From positions 1 through 64,000 of the forward strand of contig NZ_NRSD01000020.1 in the NCBI RefSeq assembly GCF_016583985.1: a stretch of DNA of 64,000 nucleotides, in the 5' to 3' direction. The position numbers and the translations under genes were made by a program. Below the pieces are notes generated by a model, which saw only the letters and a list, made by a program, of their open reading frames with translations, was not told the DNA's origin and searched no databases. The DNA is from Thiocapsa imhoffii. GTDB taxonomy: Bacteria; Pseudomonadota; Gammaproteobacteria; Chromatiales; Chromatiaceae. Position 1 is the first letter of the stretch. Each line of letters begins with the position of its first letter. Shown piece after piece: positions 7,190 through 15,457 of the stretch.

Positions 7190-8089
7190 TCATTCGGCAG
7201 GCTTGCAATTTGTTCCATGACCATCTCCTCGGGTTGTCGAAAGAATTGTGAGCGCAAGCCCGGCCGCGATGATCGCGGCCCCCAGAAAGTCCGTCGGCTG
7301 CAGGACCGTGTTCAGCACCAAGTGGGATAGCACGACGCCGAAGAAGGGATTGAGCAGATGGTAGGACGATGCGGTTCCGGCACCGCTGGTACGGATCAGC
7401 ACCAGCCACAGGGCCATGCCGCCGATCGTCACCACGACAGACAGATAGGCGATCGCCAGCGCGACTGGCAATGTGGGCGGCGACAGCGGCTCGCCGAACG
7501 TCAGCGCCACCGGTAGGAGTGCGACCGCCCCGACGGTCGACTGCCAGAAATTGAGGTGGAGGACCGGCAGCGTGGTCGCCTTGCCGCGGAACAGCACCGT
7601 ACCGGCCGAGAACGCCGCCGTGCCGCCCACCGCCAGCGCCAGGCCAAACGGACTAGGAGGTGCCGTTGACGCGATCCCGGAAATCACCACGACCCCGAAG
7701 AAGCCAAACGCGATGCCGACCACCTTGAGCGGCACGAGCCGCTCCAGTCCGAGCGCGGCTGCCATCAGCGTGGTCATGAAGGGTGCACAACTCACCACCA
7801 CGACCACCAACTCCGGTCGGACGGACTGCAGCGCCCAAAAGGTCGCGCCGAGATAAATCGCGTTGTTGAGTACACCGAGCAACCCGCCGAACACCATCGT
7901 CCTCTTGTCGGTGAGAAGCGACATCTGCGCTAAGACGAACGGTGCCATCAAGATTGAGCTCAAGAAAAAGCGAAGTGTCAGAGTGGTGAAAGGGTCGTAT
8001 TGGTCGAGCGCGATCTTTCCGACCACGAAGGCGGAACTCCACACAGCGCTGAAAACCGCCACGATGGCGTAAAATGCCAACCTATTCAT
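7190..8089 (-). CDS. EamA/DMT-family inner-membrane exporter
   Basis: Transporter of about 299 aa with ten predicted membrane helices in two EamA repeats, the drug/metabolite transporter layout. It starts NRLAFYAIVAVFSAVWSSAFVVGKIAL, the classic first helix of EamA proteins, and has the second repeat from GLALAVGGTAAFSAGTVLF onward with the conserved LLNPFFGVVLSHLVL. Start chosen at ATG 8089, with GAAGG eight bases upstream. It overlaps the downstream methyltransferase start by 29 nt, so exporter, methyltransferase and PLP enzyme form one transcription unit. The context suggests it exports the small molecule made or modified by those enzymes, or protects from it. A LysR gene is divergent. Confidence 0.85.
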   Translation of the reverse strand: MNRLAFYAIVAVFSAVWSSAFVVGKIALDQYDPFTTLTLRFFLSSILMAPFVLAQMSLLTDKRTMVFGGLLGVLNNAIYLGATFWALQSVRPELVVVVVSCAPFMTTLMAAALGLERLVPLKVVGIAFGFFGVVVISGIASTAPPSPFGLALAVGGTAAFSAGTVLFRGKATTLPVLHLNFWQSTVGAVALLPVALTFGEPLSPPTLPVALAIAYLSVVVTIGGMALWLVLIRTSGAGTASSYHLLNPFFGVVLSHLVLNTVLQPTDFLGAAIIAAGLALTILSTTRGDGHGTNCKPAE

Positions 8090-8234
8090 CAAGCGCACCT
8101 TCGCTCATTGATCGCACCTTCATTGACGCGGCCATGATCACAAGCGGAGTTTTTGCAGTAAAATTAATTATTGATCGGCGATTATTAATAAATATAATAG
8201 CGCTAAGTTGGACACGAATCGGTTTGGGTGCGTC
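8090..8234. promoter_or_regulatory. Divergent control region of exporter operon and LysR gene
   Basis: A 145-bp AT-rich island in GC-rich surroundings. It contains the perfect 10-bp palindrome TTATTAATAA (8182-8191) within a longer AT run, a plausible LysR-type binding site (T-N11-A class). Both genes read away from it, the arrangement expected when a LysR protein controls a neighbouring operon and itself. Confidence 0.45.
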
Positions 8235-9161
8235 ATGGAGATTCGATCGCGATCACATCCGGAAGCGCGGCGCGTCACGCTGGAGCACTTGCGCGCCTTC
8301 ATCGGTGTCGTCGAGGGCGGGGGATTTCAGAGCGCCAGCCGCGAGCTGTGCCGCACCCAGTCGGCGGTCACCCAAAGCCTGCAGAAGCTTGAGGAAATCC
8401 TCGATTGCCGGCTGTTGGAGCGGCGTCAGGGGCATGTCGTTGGTCTCACCGCCGCAGGCGAGCGCCTGCTGCCGTCGGCGCGCGAGATTCTTGCCCGTCT
8501 GTCAAACGCCGTCGCGACGCTGCAGAAGCCGGAACTGTCGGGACGGATTGCCCTCGGGGTTCCGGACGATTTCAAGGTCGCCGACATAAATGGAGCGATC
8601 TCGCGCTGCCTCGGATTAAACCGCCGGCTACGCATCGAGGTGACGTCGGCGCTGTCGTCACAGGTCGCGCGTCTACTCAACGAGGGGCTGCTCGACGTCG
8701 GACTCCTAAAGTCGACGGTCAAGCCAGGGCAGCTGGCCGCCAGCGTCCCGGACGACCGCATCCTGCGGGTCGAACCGCTCCACTGGGTCGGTAACAGCCT
8801 CGTCCATGCGAGCGCCTTCGACGAGCTGCCGATCGTCACTTTTCCGGACGGGTGCGCGTATCGGCGAGCCGGACTCGATGCGCTCGGCGGGGCTGGTCGC
8901 CCGACCTATTTCTCTTATGTCAGCGCCTCCTACGAAAACATCCGTAGCGCTGTGTCGGCCGGTCTCGGAATCGGCATCCTACCGCATGGTGCGATCGCCC
9001 GGGATCACGTTGTGCTCGGACCCACTGAGGGCTTTCCCGACCTTCCGTCGGTCCAGCTGCGCCTGATCGTGAGATCCCGCGGCATCCTGTTCGAGCGGTT
9101 CGCCGATTTTCTCCAGGGTTTACCGACCTTCGAGCCGGTGGCGTGGTGCGAATCCGTCTGA
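8235..9161 (+). CDS. LysR-family transcriptional regulator
   Basis: Regulator of 308 aa. The N-terminal winged helix-turn-helix is clear (LEHLRAFIGVVEGGGFQSASRELCRTQSAVTQSLQKLEEILDCRLLERRQGHVVGLTAAGERLLP, about residues 15-80), followed by the effector-binding domain (SGRIALGVPDDFK onward) with two periplasmic-binding-like lobes. It is divergent from the exporter operon, so it most likely activates that operon in response to a related metabolite. I prefer ATG 8235 over a TTG at 8208. No disruption is visible. Confidence 0.88.
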   Translation: MEIRSRSHPEARRVTLEHLRAFIGVVEGGGFQSASRELCRTQSAVTQSLQKLEEILDCRLLERRQGHVVGLTAAGERLLPSAREILARLSNAVATLQKPELSGRIALGVPDDFKVADINGAISRCLGLNRRLRIEVTSALSSQVARLLNEGLLDVGLLKSTVKPGQLAASVPDDRILRVEPLHWVGNSLVHASAFDELPIVTFPDGCAYRRAGLDALGGAGRPTYFSYVSASYENIRSAVSAGLGIGILPHGAIARDHVVLGPTEGFPDLPSVQLRLIVRSRGILFERFADFLQGLPTFEPVAWCESV

Positions 9162-9236
9162 GGCGGCGCAGTGGCCTGCGCCTCGAAGCCACCGACCGGG
9201 GACGCGCTCACTCCACCACGGCGCGAGGCCGAGCAT

Positions 9237-9280
9237 CTCGATGATCACCCGCCATCAACTCGATGATCACCCGCCATCAA
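9237..9280. repeat. Perfect 22-bp tandem duplication
   Basis: Two identical 22-bp units, 9237-9258 and 9259-9280, each starting CTCGATGATCACC and ending GCCATCAA, directly adjoin. They lie in a non-coding stretch (9162-9609) where no gene was recognised. They could be slippage or a footprint of mobile-element activity. Confidence 0.85.
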
Positions 9281-9609
9281 ACAGAGGTCGTGTCCAGTGT
9301 GATTTTATTTCGACTGCGACGGAGAAGGGAATCGATTGCACAACGAACTCGGCTGCCGCTTGACTTGCGGTGAAGCGGCTGTCGCGGATTGGCGAGGAGC
9401 CTCAATGGCTTGGTAGCCGTTGCATCGTCCGCTGATGATGCGTTTATCGAAACGCTTCGCAGCAACTGATGGCACCCTCGCGACCTTTAATGTGACTTCG
9501 TCGCCGTTGCGGATCGCCGGTCCGACGAGACGCTCGATACCGTGGGTATGCTCCCGTCGGGCTTGACGCGTCGGGTCGACGACTGGCCCGGAAACAGTTG
9601 CGGGTTGCT

Positions 9610-9825
9610 TTAGGTGATCTTCCGCCGACCCCTTACCGTTACAGTGACGCGTGGGACGTCGTGCACCGACTCCGGTGGCCTGTCGGGGATTCCATCGTGT
9701 TCCTTCTCCAGGTCGCACGGCGTGGCCTTCTTTTCCGGACGCCCGAGGCGGTGCGTAAAGCCACACGCAGGGCACTCCGAAAGGTCATGCTTTCGTGCTC
9801 CGCACTCCGGACATGGTGCATACGC
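9610..9825 (-). CDS. Small zinc-ribbon protein downstream of the TnsE-like gene
   Basis: Protein of 71 aa beginning MAYAPCPECGARKHDLSECP with a C-X2-C...C-X2-C ribbon (CPEC near residue 6, CPAC near 17), followed by a charged tail ending RVTVTVRGRRKIT. The start at 9825 is supported by AGGAG eight bases upstream; a longer frame begins at 9858. It follows the TnsE-like gene by 46-78 nt on the same strand, so the two are probably co-transcribed. Function unknown. A nucleic-acid or protein-binding accessory role in transposition is inference from position only. Confidence 0.6.
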   Translation of the reverse strand, partial: AYAPCPECGARKHDLSECPACGFTHRLGRPEKKATPCDLEKEHDGIPDRPPESVHDVPRVTVTVRGRRKIT

Positions 9826-9903
9826 CATCAACATCTCCTGATCATCGTTGTGCGACACGACGTCGCTTTTGCATCTCCAAAGGCCCTCATGCCCGCTCTG
9901 CCG

Positions 9904-11727
9904 TCAAGGGCCATCACGCGCATCGCTCTGACCATTGGCCGGGCGCCGGCTCACCCCTGGTTGAACGCCGAGTTTGCGCAATGCATTGAGGAGTGCGGTG
10001 CGGCCGGCATCGGTCTCCTTCGGGCTGCGGGAATGGACGAACGGGCGCGCCATTCCCGGGCATCGGGCGCAAAGACTCCCGAACACCCCTTTCGTGTAGC
10101 GCAGGGCGGACAGCACGTCGCGCAACCAAGCGTCGAGATCCGCTCCAGGCGCAAGGGTGAAGGCCAGGCCCTTGAAATGTTCCTCGAGCTCGACCCATTC
10201 GCCGTTCTCGCTGAGGTCGCATCGCGTCCGTCGTTGGATCTCGAGGACGAAGTGAGCACGGTGATCGATCACGATGCGGGTGACCAAGATGCCTCGCGGC
10301 TGCAATCCGGCGACATTGAAATAGAGCCAGCGCTTCTGGTCGGGTGCGAGCGATTCCTCCTCCTCGGGGTTGAACCGTCGCAACCCGATGAGTTTGAAAT
10401 CAGCATCGTCACGAAACCCGTCTGCGAAGGTGTACCAGTGCACCGACTGAACGCTGGTCGGATACTCCGCGTGGAGGGCCTGCATCGCATTCCACATCTC
10501 CTGCACGACCCCAGCCGACGGGACGACGGTGCGAGCATAGACCTGCGCCATGCCGACGCGTTTACCACCGCCGCAGGGATCGCCGGTCGCGAAGGCGGTT
10601 GGATCGTTTGCGAGCACCGCACCTCCTCCGTTCCGGCTCCGCGGTCTTTCGGCCTTGACGGTTTCGATTGGTCTAGGGGGGCCGATCACTTTAACATCCG
10701 ACTCGCGAATCTCTGTGGTTTCGGCGTCGTGGTCGGGCTCCAGCGCGGTGGTGAGATCGGGCAGGTCCACGCCCTCCAAAGTTCGGCGCACCGGTGCACC
10801 TTCGATCGACTCCACCCCGAAGGGCGTGTCTACCGTGCTGCCGGCGACGGGGCGGATCACGACCACCTTCGGTCCGCGCGGGTCGGAGCATCCGTTGATG
10901 CCGAGGGCGAGAAAGGCCGTGCCCCCGTTGATCCACTTGCCTGTGACGCGAAGCGCCGCGCGATCATGGAACCATGGCCCGATCTTCAAGAATGCGTAGG
11001 AACCGCGCCCGTAGGCGCTTTCCGCTTGGCTGTAAATCGCTTTGCTCGCAAGGCGCGCCGCGTCCTCGCGTTGCAGATGAGCGAGGAAGACCGTGTCCGT
11101 GATTCGCAGCCTCGGCGGCACTATTTGAAACCAGGCTACATCGGTGTCAGGTTCGTCGCAGGGACCGAGCATTCTGCTCTCGACCTCGGGCCAGGGGTAG
11201 GTGGCCAGAATGCGCCGGACTTCTGCTGACCGTCCGTAGCAGCGGGTAAAGTACTCCAGGCAGGGAATCAGAAGGTCATGGTCGCGCAGGCGAAATCGGA
11301 GTAGCCAGTTGCGGTCCCTCGGGTACCTGAGTAGGTAGTCCGAGGCGTCGATCGTGCAGGTATTCGAGTCGCTCGGAGATACGAAGTCCCAGTGCCCCGG
11401 CGTGAAATCCACCTCGAACGTGTGCTCGTGAAAGAGGATCTGCGACCGGGCGATACCTTCCGACCAGATCGAACCGATTCTAAGCAGCCCGAGGTGGGTG
11501 AGGGCAGCGGACAACTGGACCCAGCTACCGGGTGTTCCGTCCTCCAAAACACGTCGTAGAAACACGGCGACCCGCGGTACCGAATCGGCCGCCGGGTTGC
11601 GCTGTATGCCTCCGTACCACCAGACCACCAGAGGCTGGCGAGCCGTGGCGGGCAGCATGACGTCGAGAACGCGAACTGTGCCGGTAACGGGACACGTCCG
11701 AATCGGGTCCGTCATGTGGCTCGCCAT
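9904..11727 (-). CDS. TnsE-like protein of a Tn7-like element
   Basis: Large protein of 607 aa without membrane segments. The overall layout resembles Tn7 TnsE, which steers transposition to replicating or conjugating DNA. The N-terminal half ends in DHDLLIPCLEYFTRCYGRSA, comparable to the TnsE segment around IPQLELARSLFLINSYF. A disordered acidic linker follows, then a C-terminal domain with VHWYTFADGF, PRGILVTRIVI, HFVLEIQRRT and LDAWLRDVLSALRYTKG, like the TnsE_C core. Similarity is judged by eye and is modest. It lies about 4 kb from tnsABC-tniQ and is transcribed away from them. ATG 11727 is preferred (11715 is an alternative); a longer frame to 11883 lacks support. Confidence 0.55.
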   Translation of the reverse strand: MASHMTDPIRTCPVTGTVRVLDVMLPATARQPLVVWWYGGIQRNPAADSVPRVAVFLRRVLEDGTPGSWVQLSAALTHLGLLRIGSIWSEGIARSQILFHEHTFEVDFTPGHWDFVSPSDSNTCTIDASDYLLRYPRDRNWLLRFRLRDHDLLIPCLEYFTRCYGRSAEVRRILATYPWPEVESRMLGPCDEPDTDVAWFQIVPPRLRITDTVFLAHLQREDAARLASKAIYSQAESAYGRGSYAFLKIGPWFHDRAALRVTGKWINGGTAFLALGINGCSDPRGPKVVVIRPVAGSTVDTPFGVESIEGAPVRRTLEGVDLPDLTTALEPDHDAETTEIRESDVKVIGPPRPIETVKAERPRSRNGGGAVLANDPTAFATGDPCGGGKRVGMAQVYARTVVPSAGVVQEMWNAMQALHAEYPTSVQSVHWYTFADGFRDDADFKLIGLRRFNPEEEESLAPDQKRWLYFNVAGLQPRGILVTRIVIDHRAHFVLEIQRRTRCDLSENGEWVELEEHFKGLAFTLAPGADLDAWLRDVLSALRYTKGVFGSLCARCPGMARPFVHSRSPKETDAGRTALLNALRKLGVQPGVSRRPANGQSDARDGP

Positions 11728-12056
11728 GCGAATCCGGAGCGCGGGGGGGCATGGGCAGAAGATCTGTCGCGTCCGTCTCGATGGTCCTGGACTGAGGCAC
11801 CGGTGGCCTTTGCAGATTTGCCCTCGCGGAAAGGTCCCGTATCGTGTATTGGGCCGCTCGGGGCGGCTGAGGTGGCGTCGCACTCATTCCTGAAATGTCG
11901 CAGCCATTTCTGAAACTGACAGCCAGGTGGTCAGCTTCATCAAGCAAAAGCGCGATCCATCCGGCACGCGTCTACGGCGAGCGCCAGCGCAACTCTACGG
12001 GACAGCACTTTTGGGCTCGGGGAGGCTTTGTCTCAACCGTCGGTCGGGATGAAGCG
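11728..12056. other. Gene-less stretch upstream of the TnsE-like gene
   Basis: About 330 bp with no recognised gene. It should hold the promoter of the TnsE-like/zinc-ribbon unit, but no convincing -35/-10 pair was picked out. Confidence 0.4.
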
Positions 12057-12457
12057 ATGATCCGAGCGTACATCCAGGGCGACACGCTGCGCGCCTGGGT
12101 GCGCAAGGCGCTGGACCCGACGCACACCTCGTCACCGACGCCTTCGCGAGCCTCGGCTGCGCCGGGGCGCAAGTCGCCGCCTTCGGGGCGATCGTGGTCA
12201 GCCCCCGCAAATCCAGCGAGATCGATGCGTTCCGCTGGGTCAATACCATCATCTCCAACTTCAAGACCGCGATCCGGGGCACCTATCACCACGTCAACGT
12301 CCACAAGTACTTGGCGCGCTACCTCGCCGAGGCGCAGTATCGCCTGAACCGCCGCTTCGATCTGCTCTCGCTGGTCTGGCGCCTCCTCCATGCCAGCGTC
12401 CGCACCCCGCCCAGCCCCGAGAAATGGCTGCGCACGGGCGCAGTCCGCTCGGCGTGA
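12057..12457 (+). pseudogene. C-terminal relic of an IS1595-family transposase
   Basis: Frame-broken remnant. The upstream part reads IRAYIQGDTLRAWVRKALDP. After a shift it continues VTDAFASLGCAGAQVAAFGA and then EIDAFRWVNTIISNFKTAIRGTYH, ending in YRLNRRFDLLSLVWRLL, the typical ISXO2-like C-terminus. The catalytic first half and both terminal repeats are missing. It is a different, more divergent member than the intact copy at 2381-3433. Confidence 0.75.
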
Positions 12458-12527
12458 AATGATCTGGCTGAGGCACGGCGCTAATCACCAAGCAATGAGT
12501 GGCAAGGAGCCAAAGCCCGACAGGCTG

Positions 12528-13238
12528 CTAGAGCATCCCTAGCACAGCCGCCTTGACCGCCGCGGCCAGCTTGTTGACGGTTCCGAGCTTCCCCACCGCG
12601 TTGTTGATATGAAAGTTGACGGTGCGCTCGGAAATGCCAAGGATGATTGAAATGTCCCCGGAGGTTTTGCCGTCCGCGGTCCATCGCAACACCGTCAGCT
12701 CCCGTTCCGTAAGATGGCTTTCGGTATCGGGAAGCAGCTGGGACCCGAGGCAACGCGACATGCCGATGTGGGCGATTTGCGTGAGCCAGCTCATCTTCGC
12801 GGCCTTGTCGCGCAACTCCGCGTCGGAGAGCGGTTCATCGGAGCGCGCCAGTGTCAACAAGCCCCCCATACCCCGGGCATCTCGGCTGGATTGAGCCCAA
12901 CCGACGTGCAGGCCGAAGGAGCGGGCCTCCTCCCACAGCTCACGGGCCGAGGCAAAGATTGCGTCGCTCCAGAGCAGCGGCAGCGAGGAGTGCGTGCCGT
13001 GTTTTACCGTCGGGTCGATGGCTAGATACCCTCTCTTCTGGTAACGGGCCTGCCAGCCGAGTGGATAGTTGTTGAGCATGAGGATCCGCGGCCGAGAAAT
13101 CGGCACTGGCGTGCGCAGGCCGTAGGCGCAGTAGTCGAAACCAAGGCCCCGGGCGACCAAGGAGAGCCTGTCGAACAGCTCCCGTTCGTCGTCGATTGTC
13201 AGCAGTAAATGCAGCTGATCCTCCTGCCAGCCAGCCAT
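12528..13238 (-). CDS. LuxR-family quorum-sensing regulator (AHL-binding type, no synthase nearby)
   Basis: Regulator of 236 aa with an N-terminal autoinducer-binding domain and a C-terminal LuxR HTH. Ligand-pocket residues conserved in AHL receptors are present: the Trp/Tyr pattern in NNYPLGWQARYQKRGYLAID, Asp-Pro in AIDPTVKHG, Trp in PLLWSDAIF, Gly in RGMGGLLTLAR. The HTH reads LTERELTVLRWTADGKTSGDISIILGISERTVNFHINNAVGKL. Overall it resembles RhlR/SolR/CepR. ATG 13238 is preceded by AAGGAG at good spacing. No luxI-type synthase occurs in this window, so it is a solo or orphan receptor here. A lux-box-like site lies 54 bp upstream. As cargo, it may link transposon or cargo expression to cell density; that is inference. 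Confidence 0.85.
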   Translation of the reverse strand: MAGWQEDQLHLLLTIDDERELFDRLSLVARGLGFDYCAYGLRTPVPISRPRILMLNNYPLGWQARYQKRGYLAIDPTVKHGTHSSLPLLWSDAIFASARELWEEARSFGLHVGWAQSSRDARGMGGLLTLARSDEPLSDAELRDKAAKMSWLTQIAHIGMSRCLGSQLLPDTESHLTERELTVLRWTADGKTSGDISIILGISERTVNFHINNAVGKLGTVNKLAAAVKAAVLGML

Positions 13239-13291
13239 CGAGTCGCTCCTTGGAGATCCGGCTTGGCCGCTTCGGGAGCGGTGCCGGGACC

Positions 13292-13307
13292 CTGACAGAT
13301 GCGACAG
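13292..13307. promoter_or_regulatory. Candidate lux box upstream of the LuxR-type gene
   Basis: CTGACAGATGCGACAG has the CT-N12-AG spacing of LuxR/LasR/RhlR binding sites, with matching outer CTG and CAG triplets. It is 54 bp before the luxR-like start. A single partial dyad can occur by chance. Confidence 0.4.
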
Positions 13308-13499
13308 TACCTGGGATGATCGCCCCTGGGAAACGTCATATCGTGTCTGGCCGAAAGCTGTTTCGTTCTGCAAGACAGTAACTCCCAGCAGGTAAGCCGT
13401 CGCCTTTGGCGGTGGACTCCTTGAGGCTCCACCGTTTCGGCGTACGAAGAGAGGTTCGAAAGGATCGCCCACCCGTTAGCCAAACTGGAGAATGATCAT

Positions 13500-13870
13500 C
13501 ATGGGAGATTAGCAAGGCCGGGCGCGCATGGGATGATACTGCAAGTACCGCGTCGTGTTCGCGCCGAAGCGCTGTCAGCGGCGTCGGATCGGGCCAGAGG
13601 GGCCAAAGGCAACGTCTGTCCACAGAACCGTGCGTACGGGTCGGTACACGGATCCTCACGCAAGGCGTATCCACCGACTCACGTCAAACGCTTCCGAGAT
13701 CCCGGCCGCCAGGGCGATTTCCGCGAACTTTCATACCGAGACTGCCGGTTGGATCAGGATGTCCCATTTTGGGAGTTCCGGATTTCGCTGCAGGCGCGCC
13801 TCGATGTCCTTCATGGCCGCTTTGGACAGTGAGATCCCTTTGTCATAGACCTGACGACTCACCTCCACGA
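13500..13870. other. Mosaic of insertion-sequence debris
   Basis: A plus-strand snippet near 13536-13580 reads CKYRVVFAPKR, like the start of IS200/IS605-type transposases, and then degrades. On the minus strand about 13740-13890 reads VEVSRQVYDKGISLSKAAMK and ends PELPKWDILIQPAVSV, which looks like a transposase C-terminus whose family I cannot name. Neither is a full gene. Confidence 0.4.
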
Positions 13871-13879
13871 CCGGATTCA

Positions 13880-14610
13880 GTCCCGTTGTCGCAGATCACA
13901 TAAATGCACGCGGCGTAGGCATATGCCAACAGCAGCTGATCGAACAGCGCGATGGTGGTCGAGTCGGCGTTGATGGTGTCGTCGTAGCGCACCACCAGCT
14001 CCATCGACTCCAAGTCGATAGCGCCGTTAATGTTGAGGCGCTGACGCCCGCTGTTGGACCGCACCTCATGATCTTTGCCGCGCTTGATCCAGCCGCAGCC
14101 GAGGACCGGATTGTGCTGCGGATGCGCGGCATCCTCAGCTCTTCGTACTTGGCGAGAAAGGCGCGCTGGGCCTCCGGGTCGGCTTTGCCGGGAACCAGCT
14201 TGGGCTTCTTGTAGCCGAACCCGAGGCGATGCAGCAAGGCCGTCATGCCGCCGGGGGTGTAGCTGACCTTGAACTCGGCTTCGACCTACGCCGCGATGTC
14301 CTTCGCCGAAAGGTACAGGTGTTCTTGGAGATGCAGATCGAGCCGATCGAGTTGCGCGTCGCTCAACAGTACATCGCTGCCGCGATACTCGACCCTGAGC
14401 AACTCGTCCAGTCTACCGGCGCGATAGCGCTTGAAGTGAGTGCGCACCGCATTGGGGTCGACCAGCAGGGCCTCGGCAATGTCCGGCCCGCCAGCCAGAG
14501 ACGAGCATGATGACGGCCTTGATGCGATCGGCCTCGCGCTGATCACGCTTGCGTCGGTGCGCCGCCCGCAACTGCGTCAGTTCGTTCGATGTGGGCGTGT
14601 AGTCGACCAT
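13880..14610 (-). pseudogene. Degraded IS630-family transposase
   Basis: Relic split over several frames. The start is MVDYTPTSNELTQLRAAHRR, then a shift gives AEALLVDPNAVRTHFKRYRA and LSAKDIAA, where a stop interrupts. It resumes at YTPGGMTALLHRLGFGYKKP with LVPGKADPEAQRAFLAKYEEL, and a further shift leads to SMELVVRYDDTINADSTTIA ending in YVICDN. These are the ordered segments of IS630-type proteins with the catalytic C-terminus missing. At least two frameshifts and one stop make it inactive. Confidence 0.7.
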
Positions 14611-14710
14611 GGCGACGATGATAGCCAATTTTCAGCAATTTGCGCTAGACTCCTGAGATGAAGACTCCGATGAAACCGGTATAACTTCGGGGCTCGTCGA
14701 TCAGGTAGCG

Positions 14711-15457
14711 TCACGTATAGGGCGCCGGCGCCTTCCCAAAGGGATCAAACCCAAGGGCTTCAAACCGAGATTCGGGATCCACCTCGCTCTCGATAAGCGC
14801 CCGCAGCTGCCTGTGATCCGGACCTTCCCCTTTCAGGAGCGTGAGGTCAATCAGCATCGCGACCGCCCACGCGAGGGCCCAAGCCTCGGGCCAGTCGACG
14901 CTTCTGATTCCCGCAGCCGGCACCGAGAATACAATCGCGGTTTGTATGAATTTCCGCACTTCCGGATCCGGGAGGTTGGGACATCCGGACAGTGTCTTTC
15001 TGCCGACAAAGCGATTGAAATGACCGAATTCCACGTGCCTTGACACGATCGGATTCGGGTGGTGCTGAACCCAACGCTGAATCGCGGGGTCAGCGGGTTT
15101 TTGAAGGACAGCACAGAACTCATACACAAACTCCGCGGATGGGTACTTCGCGCCCATTTCGTATTCGTGTACGGTGTTCTTGCTGATACCGAGCGCGGCC
15201 GCCACCTCTCTGAGCGACTTGGTTCTTACCCCGAGACGGCGAGCCAGTTGCTGCTTGGCACGAAACGAGTCGGGTATCCGATCGTCAATCCCCTTCTGAA
15301 AGCAACGGTCCTTTCGTTCCACGCGTGGTTTGCGGTTCTCTCGGACCGCGTCCTCAAGCTCTTCTTCGCTTGCCGCCCGGAGTCTCTGCAGATACCGGCC
15401 GAATTCCCGCATCCCCTCGGTCGGGGCGGTTCCCGCCTCTGTAAACGCTTTTTTCAT
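14711..15457 (-). CDS. Xre-type HTH regulator divergent from the tns operon
   Basis: Protein of 248 aa with a central helix-turn-helix: AKQQLARRLGVRTKSLREVAAALGISKNTVHEYEMGAKYPSAEFVYEFCAVL (about residues 66-118). The N-terminal third is charged. The C-terminal half (from WVQHHPNP) has a possible hydrophobic hairpin (WPEAWALAWAVAMLIDLTLL) and no family I recognise. It starts 168 bp from tnsA and reads in the opposite direction, so it is well placed to repress or time the transposition genes; Xre-type regulators are known next to other Tn7-like and CRISPR-associated transposons. The C-terminus could sense a ligand or mediate oligomerisation (inference). Confidence 0.65.
   Translation of the reverse strand: MKKAFTEAGTAPTEGMREFGRYLQRLRAASEEELEDAVRENRKPRVERKDRCFQKGIDDRIPDSFRAKQQLARRLGVRTKSLREVAAALGISKNTVHEYEMGAKYPSAEFVYEFCAVLQKPADPAIQRWVQHHPNPIVSRHVEFGHFNRFVGRKTLSGCPNLPDPEVRKFIQTAIVFSVPAAGIRSVDWPEAWALAWAVAMLIDLTLLKGEGPDHRQLRALIESEVDPESRFEALGFDPFGKAPAPYT

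Larger units (their letters stand above)
4913..7218 (-). pseudogene. SAM-dependent methyltransferase gene split by an ISAzo13-type element
   Basis: Class I methyltransferase of about 335 aa if rejoined. The 5' part (7218 down to 6859) encodes residues 1-120, with the SAM-binding motif TIGTGSGLDALAAIEI near 79-94 and the following acidic strand VVVLDLHE. The 3' part (5557 down to 4913) holds the FDLIYENLPNIP segment in the motif IV position, then PGGRVLSSIGGR. PrmC-like enzymes have NPPY at motif IV; NLPN here suggests a different, small-molecule substrate. GAGGAG six bases before ATG 7218 fixes the start, which overlaps the exporter gene by 29 nt. The insertion creates an early stop within the element's terminal repeat. 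The rest of the frame is undamaged, so the insertion is recent. Confidence 0.75.

Noticed and set aside
9598..11229. Plus-strand frame of 543 codons opposite the TnsE-like gene
   Set aside because: Composition is that of an antisense GC-rich shadow; the minus-strand frame has consistent protein features and a related C-terminal pattern.
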